Notes: generated by a model not told the origin, from the sequence alone. Numbered from the stretch's first letter, positions 14,540 through 22,935 are shown. The stretch: 26,128 nt of DNA from JACKAN01 sp964502735 (GCA_964502735.1 CAZCYD010000045.1:1-26128); one strand, 5' to 3'. Made by a program: numbers and translations.

Positions 14540-16024
14540 CTAAAGCAGCTTTAAAATCTCCTCATAGATTCCACCAAATCCACCGTTGCTCATAATTAAC
14601 ACAACATCACCTGGAGCCATTATCTCCTTTAGATTTGACAGTATTTCACTATGATCGGAACAATAATGAGCCTGATGATTTTGAGACTTCAAGATTTCAA
14701 CAACCCTTTCTGAAGAAAACCTTTCCTCTTCTTTGATTTTTTCTTGGTCAAAGGCACGAGGCAATAAAACGACATCTGACTTAGCTAAAGCTTGAGCAAA
14801 TTCTAACTCAAAAACCCGCCTTCTAGAGGTGGCCGATCGCGGCTCAAATATTGATATCACTCTGCGCTGGGGAAACTGTTCTCTCATACAATCTAAAGTT
14901 AAACTGACAGCTGTGGGGTGATGAGCAAAGTCCTCGACAACCGTGACATTATTTTTTTCACCAATAATTTCCTGCCTTCGCTTAACTCCTTTGAAGTCGG
15001 CAAAGGCTTGCAACACTTTTGAGTTTGTCCACCCTAGCTCCCTAGACATCGCATAAACAGCTAAGGCATTCATTGTATTGTGTGGCCCAAAAGACTTTAA
15101 GGCAAGATCGGCTACACTTCGAAAATCTTCATGTCCAGTAGCACCTGCGGATTCTTCATAGTAATGGACTGAAAATTGATTTCTCCCCACCAAGTTCGCT
15201 CTATCTGAAACTCTATATTGCCCATCTGACATTCCATAACTTATTTTTTTAGCTCTACAACTAGACAAAATTTTCTGAATATTCTCATCTTCTTTATTAT
15301 AAACAAGACACCCATCTTCAGGGATGAGCTCCAGAAGTTTCCGAAAGGAGACTAATACCTCATCAAGATTATTGTAGATATCCGCATGATCAAACTCTAT
15401 GCTTGTAAGTATAACGTACTTAGGCTTGTAGTGTACAAACTTAGGAACCTTATCAAAAAAGGCCGTGTCATACTCGTCTCCTTCAATTACAAACAATTGT
15501 TCTGGAGAGTTGTCATCCACTGGGTTCCTAAAAGACCTGGGAAAATTTAATGGGATTCCCCCAATTAAAAATCCAGGTCTATAGCCGCAAACTTCGGCAA
15601 CCCAACTGGCCATGGATGTCGTGGTGGTCTTTCCGTGAGTGCCGGCCACAACTAGACAGCTTCTATCTTCTATAACCCACTCTCCTAGAGCCGCAGGAAG
15701 GGATGTAAACGGAATACCTGAATTCAAAAGAGCTTGGGCCTCTTCAAAGTGCGAAGAAATCACATTGCCAACCACTACAAAGTCTGGTTTAGGTTCTAAG
15801 TTTTCCTTTTTGTATCCCTTGTATATAGGAATACCCAAGCTTTCGAGTTGAGTGGACATTGGCGGATAGATGTTTTGATCACTGCCCGTAATTTTAAAGC
15901 CACGATCCTTGAGTAGTCCCGCTAGACTACCCATAGCCGTGCCACAAATACCCATAAAATGAATATGAGCCCCTTGAAACAGATCTTTAATTTGAGGCCT
16001 ACTGTCTACCACTTCCCTTGGCAC
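14540..16024 (-). CDS. mpl: UDP-N-acetylmuramate:L-alanyl-gamma-D-glutamyl-meso-diaminopimelate ligase
   Basis: Murein peptide ligase of 494 aa. It joins the recycled tripeptide L-Ala-D-Glu-mDAP to UDP-MurNAc in the cytoplasm, by-passing MurC, MurD and MurE. It belongs to the Mur ligase family with the Mpl-specific opening HIHFMGICGTAMGSLAGLL (residues 20-38) and GSDQNIYPPMSTQLE, which distinguishes it from MurC. The ATP site GTHGKTTTTSMASW lies at about 127-140. The central domain has VIEGDEYDTAFFD (carbamoyl-lysine region), EFDHADIYNN and FGPHNTMNALA. The C-terminal domain has VEDFAHHPTAV. Length and motifs are complete. The start is GTG at 16022-16024 with only a weak AAAGG next to it. Its upstream region is dominated by a 160-bp tetranucleotide array beginning 58 bp before the start codon. 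It is functionally linked to the LD-carboxypeptidase gene at 24197-25141. Confidence 0.93.
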   Translation of the reverse strand: MPREVVDSRPQIKDLFQGAHIHFMGICGTAMGSLAGLLKDRGFKITGSDQNIYPPMSTQLESLGIPIYKGYKKENLEPKPDFVVVGNVISSHFEEAQALLNSGIPFTSLPAALGEWVIEDRSCLVVAGTHGKTTTTSMASWVAEVCGYRPGFLIGGIPLNFPRSFRNPVDDNSPEQLFVIEGDEYDTAFFDKVPKFVHYKPKYVILTSIEFDHADIYNNLDEVLVSFRKLLELIPEDGCLVYNKEDENIQKILSSCRAKKISYGMSDGQYRVSDRANLVGRNQFSVHYYEESAGATGHEDFRSVADLALKSFGPHNTMNALAVYAMSRELGWTNSKVLQAFADFKGVKRRQEIIGEKNNVTVVEDFAHHPTAVSLTLDCMREQFPQRRVISIFEPRSATSRRRVFELEFAQALAKSDVVLLPRAFDQEKIKEEERFSSERVVEILKSQNHQAHYCSDHSEILSNLKEIMAPGDVVLIMSNGGFGGIYEEILKLL

Positions 16025-16082
16025 CTTTACTTAAAACCTAACTAATTAAAGTTATTAAATCCTAGCACTCTAGTACTATTTA

Positions 16083-16242
<160 letters not shown>

Positions 16243-16266
16243 GGGGCTGACCGTTTCATTTGCTAA

Positions 16267-17490
16267 CTAAATTCCAAATTGCACGACGGCCCAAACTGCG
16301 TCGTCAGAACGATGATGCGGACTAACTTTTTCATCTGGCTGCCCCACTATGGCCCTTTCAATTCTTAACATCAATATTGTATTCGCTGGTAAGTAGTGCT
16401 TCAAGCCGAGACCTGTTCTTTGGTACGCATCGCCAGAATATTTTTTATTTAACTCCAAACGATCGTACTTGGCCTGCAAAACAAATCTTTCAGTTAAATA
16501 ATAATTCACCTGAGTGTACAAGCCTTCAGATTCCTTATCAGATACATTAGCCCTGTAAACATTTTGACTCGGAAAACCGGCACCCACTTGCATTTGATCG
16601 TTCATATTTTTTGCAACTGCGTATTCAAATAAAACTTCAGCCTGCACAGTCCCTCCCGTCAAGCGCTCTAAAGAAAAGACTCCATAGGCTGATGCGGCCC
16701 AAGGATTCTCCAGGCCTGAAGGGCGCTCATAAAACTTATAACTTGCCCCCAGCATAAATGGCCACCAACGACTGTGTGACATAAAGCGAAGATTGCCGAC
16801 GCCCCCCCACATCTCAGCATTACCAGTTCCTAAGTTGGCTGAGGTGGCTTCTCCATTTACCAGAGCTAAATCGTAATGGAGGCTTTCCAGCGGCTGTCCA
16901 GACAACATGAATCCAGCCTCCAATTTCTTATTATATTCCGACAAGGTTTGCAGCCTCGTGTAGGTTCTGTGCTCGTCCTGAAGTAGACCAAAGGGTGCAT
17001 GGAATCTGCCAAAAACATAATATTGGGGTGCCCATGATGTTTCCACATCCTCATACTTGCGTATGCGAACATAAGTGTCCCAATGGGCAGGGGTCAAAAC
17101 ATCATGAGAAAGAACTAACCTGACCTCCGTAGCTCCATCCTCAGAACTCACCGGAACTGAGCCTCCAACAAGCCCCGCCATGAGGAACAGTCCAGATCTT
17201 GTGGTTTCTCTTTGACTAGGGTTGTAGTAAGCAAAGCGAATATCTGCACTTAAATAATCTTGTTGAGCATATTTTGAGATCTGAAAACCTCTGGCACCAT
17301 AGAGTTTTCCGTACTGATTTCTTAAACCTCCTCCAGAAGGACTAAAGTGACAAGCTGTGCACCTATTGACTGCATGACGAGTCGCATACTCAGGTCGCGC
17401 CTGAGCACTGTTGACAATTAGAAACTGAATGAAAATCTGAAAACAACTTAATACAACAATATAAGAAAAAAACTTCCTAAAAAAAATCAT
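16267..17490 (-). CDS. outer-membrane beta-barrel protein with N-terminal c-type haem site
   Basis: A 407-aa exported protein. A long hydrophobic signal peptide ends NSAQA at about residue 31. Immediately after it is one c-type haem motif, RCTACHFSPSGGG (Cys44, Cys47, His48), followed by the conserved NQYGKLYGARGFQ. The remainder, from about residue 80, is a beta-barrel-like sequence of alternating aromatic strands with short turns (YYVFGRFHAPFGLLQDEHRT, WWPFMLGASYKFYERPSG, LYTQVNYYLTERFVLQAKYD) ending VVQFGI. The combination suggests an outer-membrane protein with a periplasmic haem for electron transfer, comparable in layout to porin-cytochrome systems but in one polypeptide. The substrate is unknown. 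The start ATG has GAAGGAG upstream. It is divergent from two cytochrome c genes at 17645-18982, which supports a shared electron-transfer role. Confidence 0.72.
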   Translation of the reverse strand: MIFFRKFFSYIVVLSCFQIFIQFLIVNSAQARPEYATRHAVNRCTACHFSPSGGGLRNQYGKLYGARGFQISKYAQQDYLSADIRFAYYNPSQRETTRSGLFLMAGLVGGSVPVSSEDGATEVRLVLSHDVLTPAHWDTYVRIRKYEDVETSWAPQYYVFGRFHAPFGLLQDEHRTYTRLQTLSEYNKKLEAGFMLSGQPLESLHYDLALVNGEATSANLGTGNAEMWGGVGNLRFMSHSRWWPFMLGASYKFYERPSGLENPWAASAYGVFSLERLTGGTVQAEVLFEYAVAKNMNDQMQVGAGFPSQNVYRANVSDKESEGLYTQVNYYLTERFVLQAKYDRLELNKKYSGDAYQRTGLGLKHYLPANTILMLRIERAIVGQPDEKVSPHHRSDDAVWAVVQFGI

Positions 17491-17595
17491 AGAGACACAA
17501 CTCCTTCATATAAGACGACAAGAAAAGACAACAAAATAAGATTAACTACTCCTAACAGGATTTTGTGTGATAGATAACTTTATATTTTGAATATT

Positions 17596-17611
17596 TGGCC
17601 CCGATATTGCC
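17596..17611 (+). promoter_or_regulatory. sigma-54-type promoter upstream of the cytochrome genes
   Basis: TGGCCCCGATATTGCC fits the -24/-12 pattern TGGC-N8-TTGC with exact spacing (GG at 17597-17598, GC at 17609-17610). Transcription would start near 17622, giving a 23-base leader with AAAGGAAAA before the ATG at 17645. Such promoters require an enhancer-binding activator; its gene is not in this window. Confidence 0.5.
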
Positions 17612-17644
17612 TTTTATTTATCAAAATGCCAAAAGGAAAATATT

Positions 17645-18670
17645 ATGAAAACTATTTCAATAGTATCAGGTAGATACGCAATTATTTGGGTCTGTGTTTT
17701 TGCATTATTTACAGCCTGTGATCAAAATAAAAACCATCAACCCCTAGTCCCTCTTCCCACTCTATCTGAAACCGAAGACCTTACTGTATCTAGAAAAGTG
17801 CAATTTCAAGATATTCAACCTATTCTGGCTCAAAACTGCGTAGGGTGCCACGACTACGCCACCAATCAGGCTTCATTTGACCAAGTCGTCAAAAGCGGAG
17901 AAGTGGGACGCAGAATTTGGCTTGAAAGAGAAAACCCTCTTGTATCTATGCCTCAGGGTCCCAAGTCCAGCACTATTCAAACACAAGAACGAGAGGCCAT
18001 CTGGCACTACGCCTTAGGAGTTCTCAGATCCCCACCCAAAACAGAACAAGCAGAGGCAGAAAGCACCACGCCCTCTACCACGCCGCTTCCAAGCTCTTCA
18101 CTACCTATTGTTGAAACTGATCAGTACAAACTCGTTTCTTCGTGCACGAACTGCCATGGAGTTGAGGGAGTTAGTCAAATTTCTGGAGTTCCCAATCTTG
18201 CCGGCCTGACTTATGAGTACATTTTGAATCAAATTCTTTCTTTCCAAAAAGTCAAAATCGACGAAAACGAAAACTTTATTGTTTTAGACTCTTCAAGCGA
18301 TAGACCCGCTCGTCAGGATACAAATTCTAGCTTTGGCTTTATTATGAATAAAATTGTTCACGATCTCAACTCTGAGCAATCCCAGTTCATAGCCTCCTAT
18401 TTTTCAATCAGCAAAAGAGAATTTAAAGAGGACGATTTAACCCTCCCCCCTCCCCCAACGTTTTCTATGTGCATAAGTTGTCACGACGGAAGTCGGGGTT
18501 CAATTGGGCCATTAATTCATGGACAAAATGCAGAATATATTGCAAATCAATTGAGAGCGTATAAACGTGGTACTAGGTCCGATTCTACAATGAATGGAAT
18601 CGCTGCCATTTTAGAACTTGACGACATAGACGAGCTGGCTAAATACATTAGCCAACTCCAAACTCAATAA
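17645..18670 (+). CDS. tri-haem cytochrome c lipoprotein
   Basis: A 341-aa lipoprotein with lipobox LFTAC (Cys25) after a hydrophobic segment, so anchored to a membrane on the periplasmic side. It carries three c-type haem motifs: NCVGCHD (Cys65, Cys68, His69), SCTNCHG (Cys167, Cys170, His171) and MCISCHD (Cys276, Cys279, His280). The first domain resembles the cytochrome domains with a distant Met (SMPQGP, Met102). The second and third resemble class I c4/c553-like domains, with GVPNLAGL and GPLIHGQNAEYIANQLRAYK. A Pro/Ser/Thr-rich linker (about 140-155) joins domain 1 to domain 2. It lies 12 bp upstream of the monohaem cytochrome c gene in the same direction, so the two form an operon. The start has AAAGGAAAA upstream. 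Physiological partners are unknown; electron transfer to a terminal oxidase or to the haem barrel is plausible. Confidence 0.85.
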   Translation: MKTISIVSGRYAIIWVCVFALFTACDQNKNHQPLVPLPTLSETEDLTVSRKVQFQDIQPILAQNCVGCHDYATNQASFDQVVKSGEVGRRIWLERENPLVSMPQGPKSSTIQTQEREAIWHYALGVLRSPPKTEQAEAESTTPSTTPLPSSSLPIVETDQYKLVSSCTNCHGVEGVSQISGVPNLAGLTYEYILNQILSFQKVKIDENENFIVLDSSSDRPARQDTNSSFGFIMNKIVHDLNSEQSQFIASYFSISKREFKEDDLTLPPPPTFSMCISCHDGSRGSIGPLIHGQNAEYIANQLRAYKRGTRSDSTMNGIAAILELDDIDELAKYISQLQTQ

Positions 18671-18682
18671 TGAGGAGGAAAT

Positions 18683-18982
18683 ATGAAATTTTTAGTAGCT
18701 GCGACCCTGCTGTGGCTAGGTTCAATTAATGCCGAGGCCAAAGGCGATCCCAAAATAGGAGAGGCCAAATCAGCAACTTGTGTCGCTTGTCATGGTGCCA
18801 AGGGAGTTAGTCCCAATGATCTTTGGCCCAATCTAGCCGGGCAAAAGAAAGGTTATCTCGTGAAACAAATGAAAGATTTCAAGTCAGGATCGAGAAAAGA
18901 TCCCGTTATGACCTCTCAAGCTATGATTATTAATGACGCCGATATCGAACACATCGCGGCCTACTACAGCTCACTCAAGTAG
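18683..18982 (+). CDS. monohaem class I cytochrome c (c553/c4-like)
   Basis: A 99-aa protein with signal peptide MKFLVAATLLWLGSINAEA and a single haem site TCVACHGAKG (Cys33, Cys36, His37). It has the typical WPNLAGQKKGYLVKQMKDFK segment and the distal Met in DPVMTSQAM, followed by the C-terminal helix DADIEHIAAYYSSLK. It is a periplasmic soluble electron carrier. A very strong ribosome binding site (TGAGGAGGAAAT) just after the stop of the tri-haem gene, and a gap of only 12 bases, show co-transcription. It resembles the second and third domains of that neighbour (NLAG, QMKDFKSGSR versus QLRAYKRGTR), which suggests they arose by duplication. Confidence 0.9.
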   Translation: MKFLVAATLLWLGSINAEAKGDPKIGEAKSATCVACHGAKGVSPNDLWPNLAGQKKGYLVKQMKDFKSGSRKDPVMTSQAMIINDADIEHIAAYYSSLK

Positions 18983-19113
18983 GTTTTTACATTGTAAAGC
19001 CTGATGGTGGCAGAGCCTCTGAATTCAGTTATCAATATTGAGATATAATAATTTAAGTACTGCTTTTAGAAACCTCTGCCCTATTCAGCTTTTATCAATA
19101 GAATGGAAGAGAC

Positions 19114-19848
19114 ATGAGGCTCCGTATTTTTATAGCCCTTTTTCTCACTCAAGGTTTTGCTTATGGACAAGACTCCTCTACCCAGCACAGACCTCAAACT
19201 CCCCATTGGACGTATTTTGCCAAAAGGCTATATGGAGAGGCCTGGGATGTTCAAAAAAGATCGATAGAGTCTCTAAAGAAATACCCTCAATTAGAAAATG
19301 AACTTAAAATTGCCATTGAAAGTAAAAAACAAATTGAACTCGCAGCAGACGTAATTGCCGCATTAAAACTCTACAATATGATTGATATCTTGGTTTCTAA
19401 CTCAAGGTCGGACCCTAGTGGCCACCTCTACCTGTCTATTAATTCACTTATCACATCCAAAAACCGTGATTCTCTTATTCAACTCTATGAAGCCAGACTT
19501 ATAAACGAAGAGACACCATTGAGTGCGAGAGTAATCCTACTTGACACTTTGGGACGCCTTAAACACAAACTCAAAACCTCCCAAATTTTAAACCTCATAA
19601 CTCAACCCTCCTATGAAATTCAATCCACTACCATCAACTACATTCGCAGACTAAAGGAGCAGTACTCAACAAAGGAAATGAGAAAGTTTAGCGAAGATCT
19701 TCTAAATCAATCTTGGTATCAAACTCGCCTTCAAGTTCTATACTCTTTTCCTTACTATTTTATAAATTTTGAAAAATGCAAAAAAGACAATCACAAAACC
19801 GTTAGGCAGCGATGTCTAGAAACAGAAGCTAAAAAGGACGTGAATTGG
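19114..19848 (+). CDS. exported helical (HEAT-like) protein of unknown function, first gene of a two-gene operon
   Basis: A 245-aa protein, with the stop codon ending at 19851. A signal peptide (MRLRIFIALFLTQGFAYG) is followed by a nearly all-helical region. Helices alternate in pairs of about 35-40 residues (AWDVQKRSIESLKKYPQLEN, ELAADVIAALKLYNMIDILV, SARVILLDTLGRLKHKLKTS, IQSTTINYIRRLKEQYS), a layout like HEAT/ARM repeats, so it may be a periplasmic adaptor. The C-terminus has cysteines in FEKCKKDNHK and RQRCLETE. I recognise no named family. ATG at 19114 has GGAAG upstream. Its TGA (19849-19851) overlaps the GTG start of the next gene, so translation is coupled and the products probably act together. 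Confidence 0.65.
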
Positions 19849-20669
19849 TGACAACTCGAATTAAAATTCTACACCTCCTTACTCTATTTTCTGTTTTATA
19901 TTTAGAAACTTCACTAGCCACGATAACCGGAGAGTCTTGCGAAAACATTGTCAAACACCTAAATAAAAAAAAGAATTTAAAAATTACTTATGTTCTTGGA
20001 TATAAAGATGCAAGGCCCGCAAGATTTGTTGGCGATCGCTACGAAAAAAACACCATCGTCACTAAAATTACATCTCCATGTTCCTCACACAAAAGACTCT
20101 GCGATTTTAAACGCACAAAGACTGATGCTTATTTATTCTATAAAATTCAGGATGGCAAGAAGCTCCAGTTGCGACTTATAAATAGCTCGGCAACAGAAGA
20201 TGATGACGAAAACCGTGAGCATCCATTTCAAAAGTGGAAAAGCAAAAAAGTAAAAAGTGACTTCCTAGCCTCTCTTTCCCAGTCAGATATTCTGTTCTAT
20301 AACGGACACTCTCGATCCGGTGGAGGACCAGACTTCTCCCCTCCCTATCTAAAAAAGGATAATCAAGTTGATTTCTCCAAATATAAAAATAATCTTGGCA
20401 GCTTTCCTGAAATTATGTCTCGATATAAAAAAACAAAATCATCTCCTTCGGTATTAGGCCTGTTTTCCTGCAATTCTACTCAACATTTTGAAAAAAGCCT
20501 TCATGCCCTTAAAAAAAATGTGCTTCTTCTTACTGCCCCTAACTTAATTTATTTTAAGGATGCGCTTGATGAGTCTTTAGAGTCTCTCGAACTTTTATTA
20601 AACTCAGATTGCATCAATCTGAAAAAACTCTTGTCAACTCAAGACTTACACCCCGCAAAGACCTCATGA
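19848..20669 (+). CDS. exported protein with caspase-like (clan CD) His/Cys pattern
   Basis: A 273-aa protein. I chose GTG at 19848 because it overlaps the previous stop (GTGA), has AAGGA upstream and starts a signal peptide (RIKILHLLTLFSVLYLETSLA). The mature protein has two features typical of clan CD cysteine peptidases (caspases, gingipains, CHAT): a hydrophobic strand then Gly-His, DILFYNGHSRSGGGPDF (His154), and 54 residues later a hydrophobic strand then Ser-Cys, SVLGLFSCNSTQHF (Cys208). Spacing and order fit the catalytic dyad. Further Cys residues (31, 78, 85, 255) may form disulfides, as expected in the periplasm. An acidic-basic loop (SSATEDDDENREH) lies at 113-125. No homologue comes to mind, so protease activity is inference. 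It is coupled to the helical protein upstream. Confidence 0.6.
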   Translation: MTTRIKILHLLTLFSVLYLETSLATITGESCENIVKHLNKKKNLKITYVLGYKDARPARFVGDRYEKNTIVTKITSPCSSHKRLCDFKRTKTDAYLFYKIQDGKKLQLRLINSSATEDDDENREHPFQKWKSKKVKSDFLASLSQSDILFYNGHSRSGGGPDFSPPYLKKDNQVDFSKYKNNLGSFPEIMSRYKKTKSSPSVLGLFSCNSTQHFEKSLHALKKNVLLLTAPNLIYFKDALDESLESLELLLNSDCINLKKLLSTQDLHPAKTS

Positions 20670-20796
20670 AACCTATTCGCCAGGGCGCAAAATAAATACG
20701 CTCTATGATTAAAATTTATAACTATAGATCTCTATACCTACCTATATATTCTTTTTAATTTCGAATATTCTTACTTTTTATTTTTTTATGTGATTA

Positions 20797-20828
20797 ATGG
20801 CTTAATCCATGCATATTCTATAAGCCAT
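20797..20828. promoter_or_regulatory. 8-bp inverted repeat in the recQ upstream region
   Basis: ATGGCTTA (20797-20804) and TAAGCCAT (20821-20828) are perfect reverse complements, 16 bases apart, and end 38 bases before the recQ ATG. This could be an operator or leader hairpin. The surrounding region (20670-20866) is very AT-rich and has no gene. Confidence 0.35.
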
Positions 20829-20866
20829 AAATTCCTAATTTTAACTCAATCGAAATGGAAGATTTT

Positions 20867-22432
20867 ATGTCCGAAACTAATAACGAATTAGAGCAAATCT
20901 TAAAAATCCAATTTGGTTTAAATTTTTTCAGAAAGGGACAGAAAAACATTATTGAGTCTGTTCTTAAAAAAAATGACACCTTAGCCGTTATGCCCACAGG
21001 AGGAGGAAAATCACTCTGTTATCAATTTCCTTCTGTAAAAAACAAGGGGCTTGTCGTCGTTATTTCCCCCCTAATTGCGCTCATGAAGGACCAAGTTCAG
21101 AATTTAAAAAGATTAGGTTTAAAGGCAGGATGTTTGCACTCCGCACAGAACGAGAACGAAAAAAAACAAGTGTTTCGCGAAATAAATCTCAGCAAACAAT
21201 ATATATTGTACCTTTCCCCTGAACGTGTTCAGAAAGAAGGCTTCTCCCGTTGGATTCAAAAAAATCAAAACTTAGTTCTCTTTGCTATAGACGAGGCCCA
21301 TTGCGTTTCTCAATGGGGACCCGACTTTCGAGAGGACTATAATCGTCTCAAAATTCTAAGGCAACTCAGACCTGACACTCCTATCCTTGCTTTAACAGCA
21401 ACAGCAACACCAGAAGTCTTAAGAGATATCTCTCGACAACTCAATTTAAAAGACCCTAAACCTTACGTTTATGGATTTTATCGACCTAACCTGTATTATC
21501 AAGTCGAAGTTTGTGCCGACGAAAACGAGCGAATCTCAAGTCTATTGACGGCCATTCAGCAGACTCCCAATGGCCGTATACTTATTTATTGCGGAACCAG
21601 GAAGAGCTGTGAACAAGTGGCAATACGATTAAGCGAAGATTACCAAGGAGTGTCTTACTATCATGCAGGCTTATCCCCTGAAACCAGAAAGGCGACACAA
21701 GATCGAATGTTGAACAACGAAATTCGCATCTTAGCTGCAACCAACGCTTTTGGCATGGGGATAGACTACCCTGATGTCCGCCTTGTCGTTCACTATCAGA
21801 TGCCAGCCAATATAGAATCACTTTACCAGGAGATGGGACGTGCTGGACGCGACGGAAAAAACTCCACTTGTTTACTTCTCTACGCCAAAAAAGATCGGGG
21901 ACTCCAATCTTTTTTTATTCAACAGTCGCGAGCCGAGCCCTTTGTAATTCAAAGAAGGTGGAGCGGGCTGGAGGCTTTAACCCAATTTATAGAGGGGGGA
22001 GATTGTCGTCATAGCGGAATACTCACTTACTTCCAAGATAGCGATCGAATTGAAGAGTGTGGTCACTGCGATGTTTGCGCTCCACGGTCTGACCTCAGAA
22101 AGAAAACAAAAAGACCTTTAGAAAAGATTATTGAAAAACTAATTTTAAAAAAACAAAAATCTGCAAGCTTAACGGAATTAACTTTAAATAGCGAGGAGGC
22201 TAAAATCCGTCACGATCGCCTTAAAGAGTGGAGAAAGGCTTACGCAAAGAAAAACGACATACCTGCTTTTATGGTGTTTAGCAATAAAACTCTTGTGGAT
22301 ATTGCCAATAAAAACCCTACAAACAAAGAGCAACTCCGAGAAGTTTACGGGTTTGGAGCTGTCAAAGTCGAATCTATTGGTGCAGAAGTTTTAAACAATC
22401 TTAATTCAAACTCTAGCTCCGAATTCGTATGA
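20867..22432 (+). CDS. recQ: ATP-dependent DNA helicase RecQ, short form
   Basis: 3'-5' DNA helicase of 521 aa. The first RecA domain has motif I MPTGGGKSLCYQFP (about 42-55), motif Ia VVISPLIALMKDQ, motif II AIDEAHCVSQWG (about 138-149, DEAH box plus aromatic loop) and motif III ALTATAT. The second has RILIYCGTRKSCEQV, the AATNAFGMGIDYPDVRLV block and motif VI QEMGRAGRDG. The zinc-binding site is present as four Cys (GGDCRHSG; EECGHCDVC; about 379-404). A C-terminal HRDC domain is visible (LKEWRKAYAKKNDIPAFMVF to EQLREVYGFGAVK; about 442-510). Only about 40 residues separate the zinc site from HRDC, so the usual winged-helix domain is missing or very reduced; E. coli RecQ is about 90 residues longer. 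I chose the ATG at 20867 because GGAAG precedes it; an ATG at 20855 adds four residues but has no Shine-Dalgarno. Confidence 0.93.
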   Translation: MSETNNELEQILKIQFGLNFFRKGQKNIIESVLKKNDTLAVMPTGGGKSLCYQFPSVKNKGLVVVISPLIALMKDQVQNLKRLGLKAGCLHSAQNENEKKQVFREINLSKQYILYLSPERVQKEGFSRWIQKNQNLVLFAIDEAHCVSQWGPDFREDYNRLKILRQLRPDTPILALTATATPEVLRDISRQLNLKDPKPYVYGFYRPNLYYQVEVCADENERISSLLTAIQQTPNGRILIYCGTRKSCEQVAIRLSEDYQGVSYYHAGLSPETRKATQDRMLNNEIRILAATNAFGMGIDYPDVRLVVHYQMPANIESLYQEMGRAGRDGKNSTCLLLYAKKDRGLQSFFIQQSRAEPFVIQRRWSGLEALTQFIEGGDCRHSGILTYFQDSDRIEECGHCDVCAPRSDLRKKTKRPLEKIIEKLILKKQKSASLTELTLNSEEAKIRHDRLKEWRKAYAKKNDIPAFMVFSNKTLVDIANKNPTNKEQLREVYGFGAVKVESIGAEVLNNLNSNSSSEFV

Positions 22433-22541
22433 GCTGCAAATCAGTCAGACACTTCATTTATTAAATAGAGGTGAGTTACCGGTTTCTATTTTGTTACAAA
22501 GTAAGTTGTAAATTAAGTTTACGAAGCACAACCAAAAATAA

Positions 22542-22569
22542 AAAAGCCCGAGAAAACTCCCAGGCTTTT
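22542..22569. terminator. bidirectional intrinsic terminator between recQ and the small lipoprotein gene
   Basis: AAAAGCC (22542-22548) pairs with GGCTTTT (22563-22569), with an inner GAG-AAAA-CTC stem. Read on the minus strand it is followed by a T-rich run (TTTTTTATTTTT when the stem bases are included). Read on the plus strand it ends CTTTTAAATTATTT. It lies between two convergent genes and can serve both. Confidence 0.7.
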
Positions 22570-22617
22570 AAATTATTTAAAAACTTGTATATATCAGAAG
22601 AACTAATATTCTATAAA

Positions 22618-22875
22618 TTAATGGCCCAAACCACTCGAAGAGGCTCCAAGGTCAGCCTCTTTTGTTGTTGAATCAACATATGAGTTTTCGTAATCATTAC
22701 TAGTATATTCGCTTGTTTCTTCTTCTACACCTGTATCGGCCATGAACTCTTGAGTTTGTTCAATTAAAGCTTGCTCAGCTCGGTCTTCTGATTTTTTCTT
22801 AGATCCACAAGCCGTCATTAAAGTTAATGCAGCTACCATTGTCACAATCCAGCCAAATTTTGTCGCCAATTTCAT
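22618..22875 (-). CDS. small acidic lipoprotein of unknown function
   Basis: An 85-aa lipoprotein. The signal segment FGWIVTMVAALTLMTAC ends in a lipobox, and Cys23 would be lipidated; the next residues Gly-Ser suggest outer-membrane sorting by the usual +2 rule. The mature part (about 62 residues) begins KKKSEDRAEQ and is otherwise acidic, with Glu, Asp, Ser and Tyr (ETSEYTSNDYENSYVD), probably disordered. I do not recognise a family. The start ATG has GAAGGAAGG upstream. It is transcribed alone: a bidirectional terminator lies beyond its end and a sigma-54-like promoter about 45 bases upstream of its start. Its job is unknown. Confidence 0.75.
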   Translation of the reverse strand: MKLATKFGWIVTMVAALTLMTACGSKKKSEDRAEQALIEQTQEFMADTGVEEETSEYTSNDYENSYVDSTTKEADLGASSSGLGH

Positions 22876-22919
22876 ATTTACCTTCCTTCTTTAAAGTTTA
22901 AGCTAACACTTCATTAGAG

Positions 22920-22935
22920 AGCAACAATAATGCCA
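22920..22935 (-). promoter_or_regulatory. sigma-54-type promoter of the small lipoprotein gene
   Basis: On the minus strand TGGCATTATTGTTGCT matches the -24/-12 consensus TGGCA-N6-TTGC-T with exact spacing. The start point would be near 22908, leaving a leader of about 33 bases that contains the GAAGGAAGG Shine-Dalgarno. Confidence 0.6.

Noticed and set aside
19038..19301. 87-codon ORF overlapping the helical protein
   Set aside because: It is out of frame with the exported protein, which has the signal peptide and Shine-Dalgarno.
22471..22671. 66-codon plus-strand ORF after recQ
   Set aside because: It runs through the bidirectional terminator and into the 3' end of the lipoprotein gene; no ribosome binding site.
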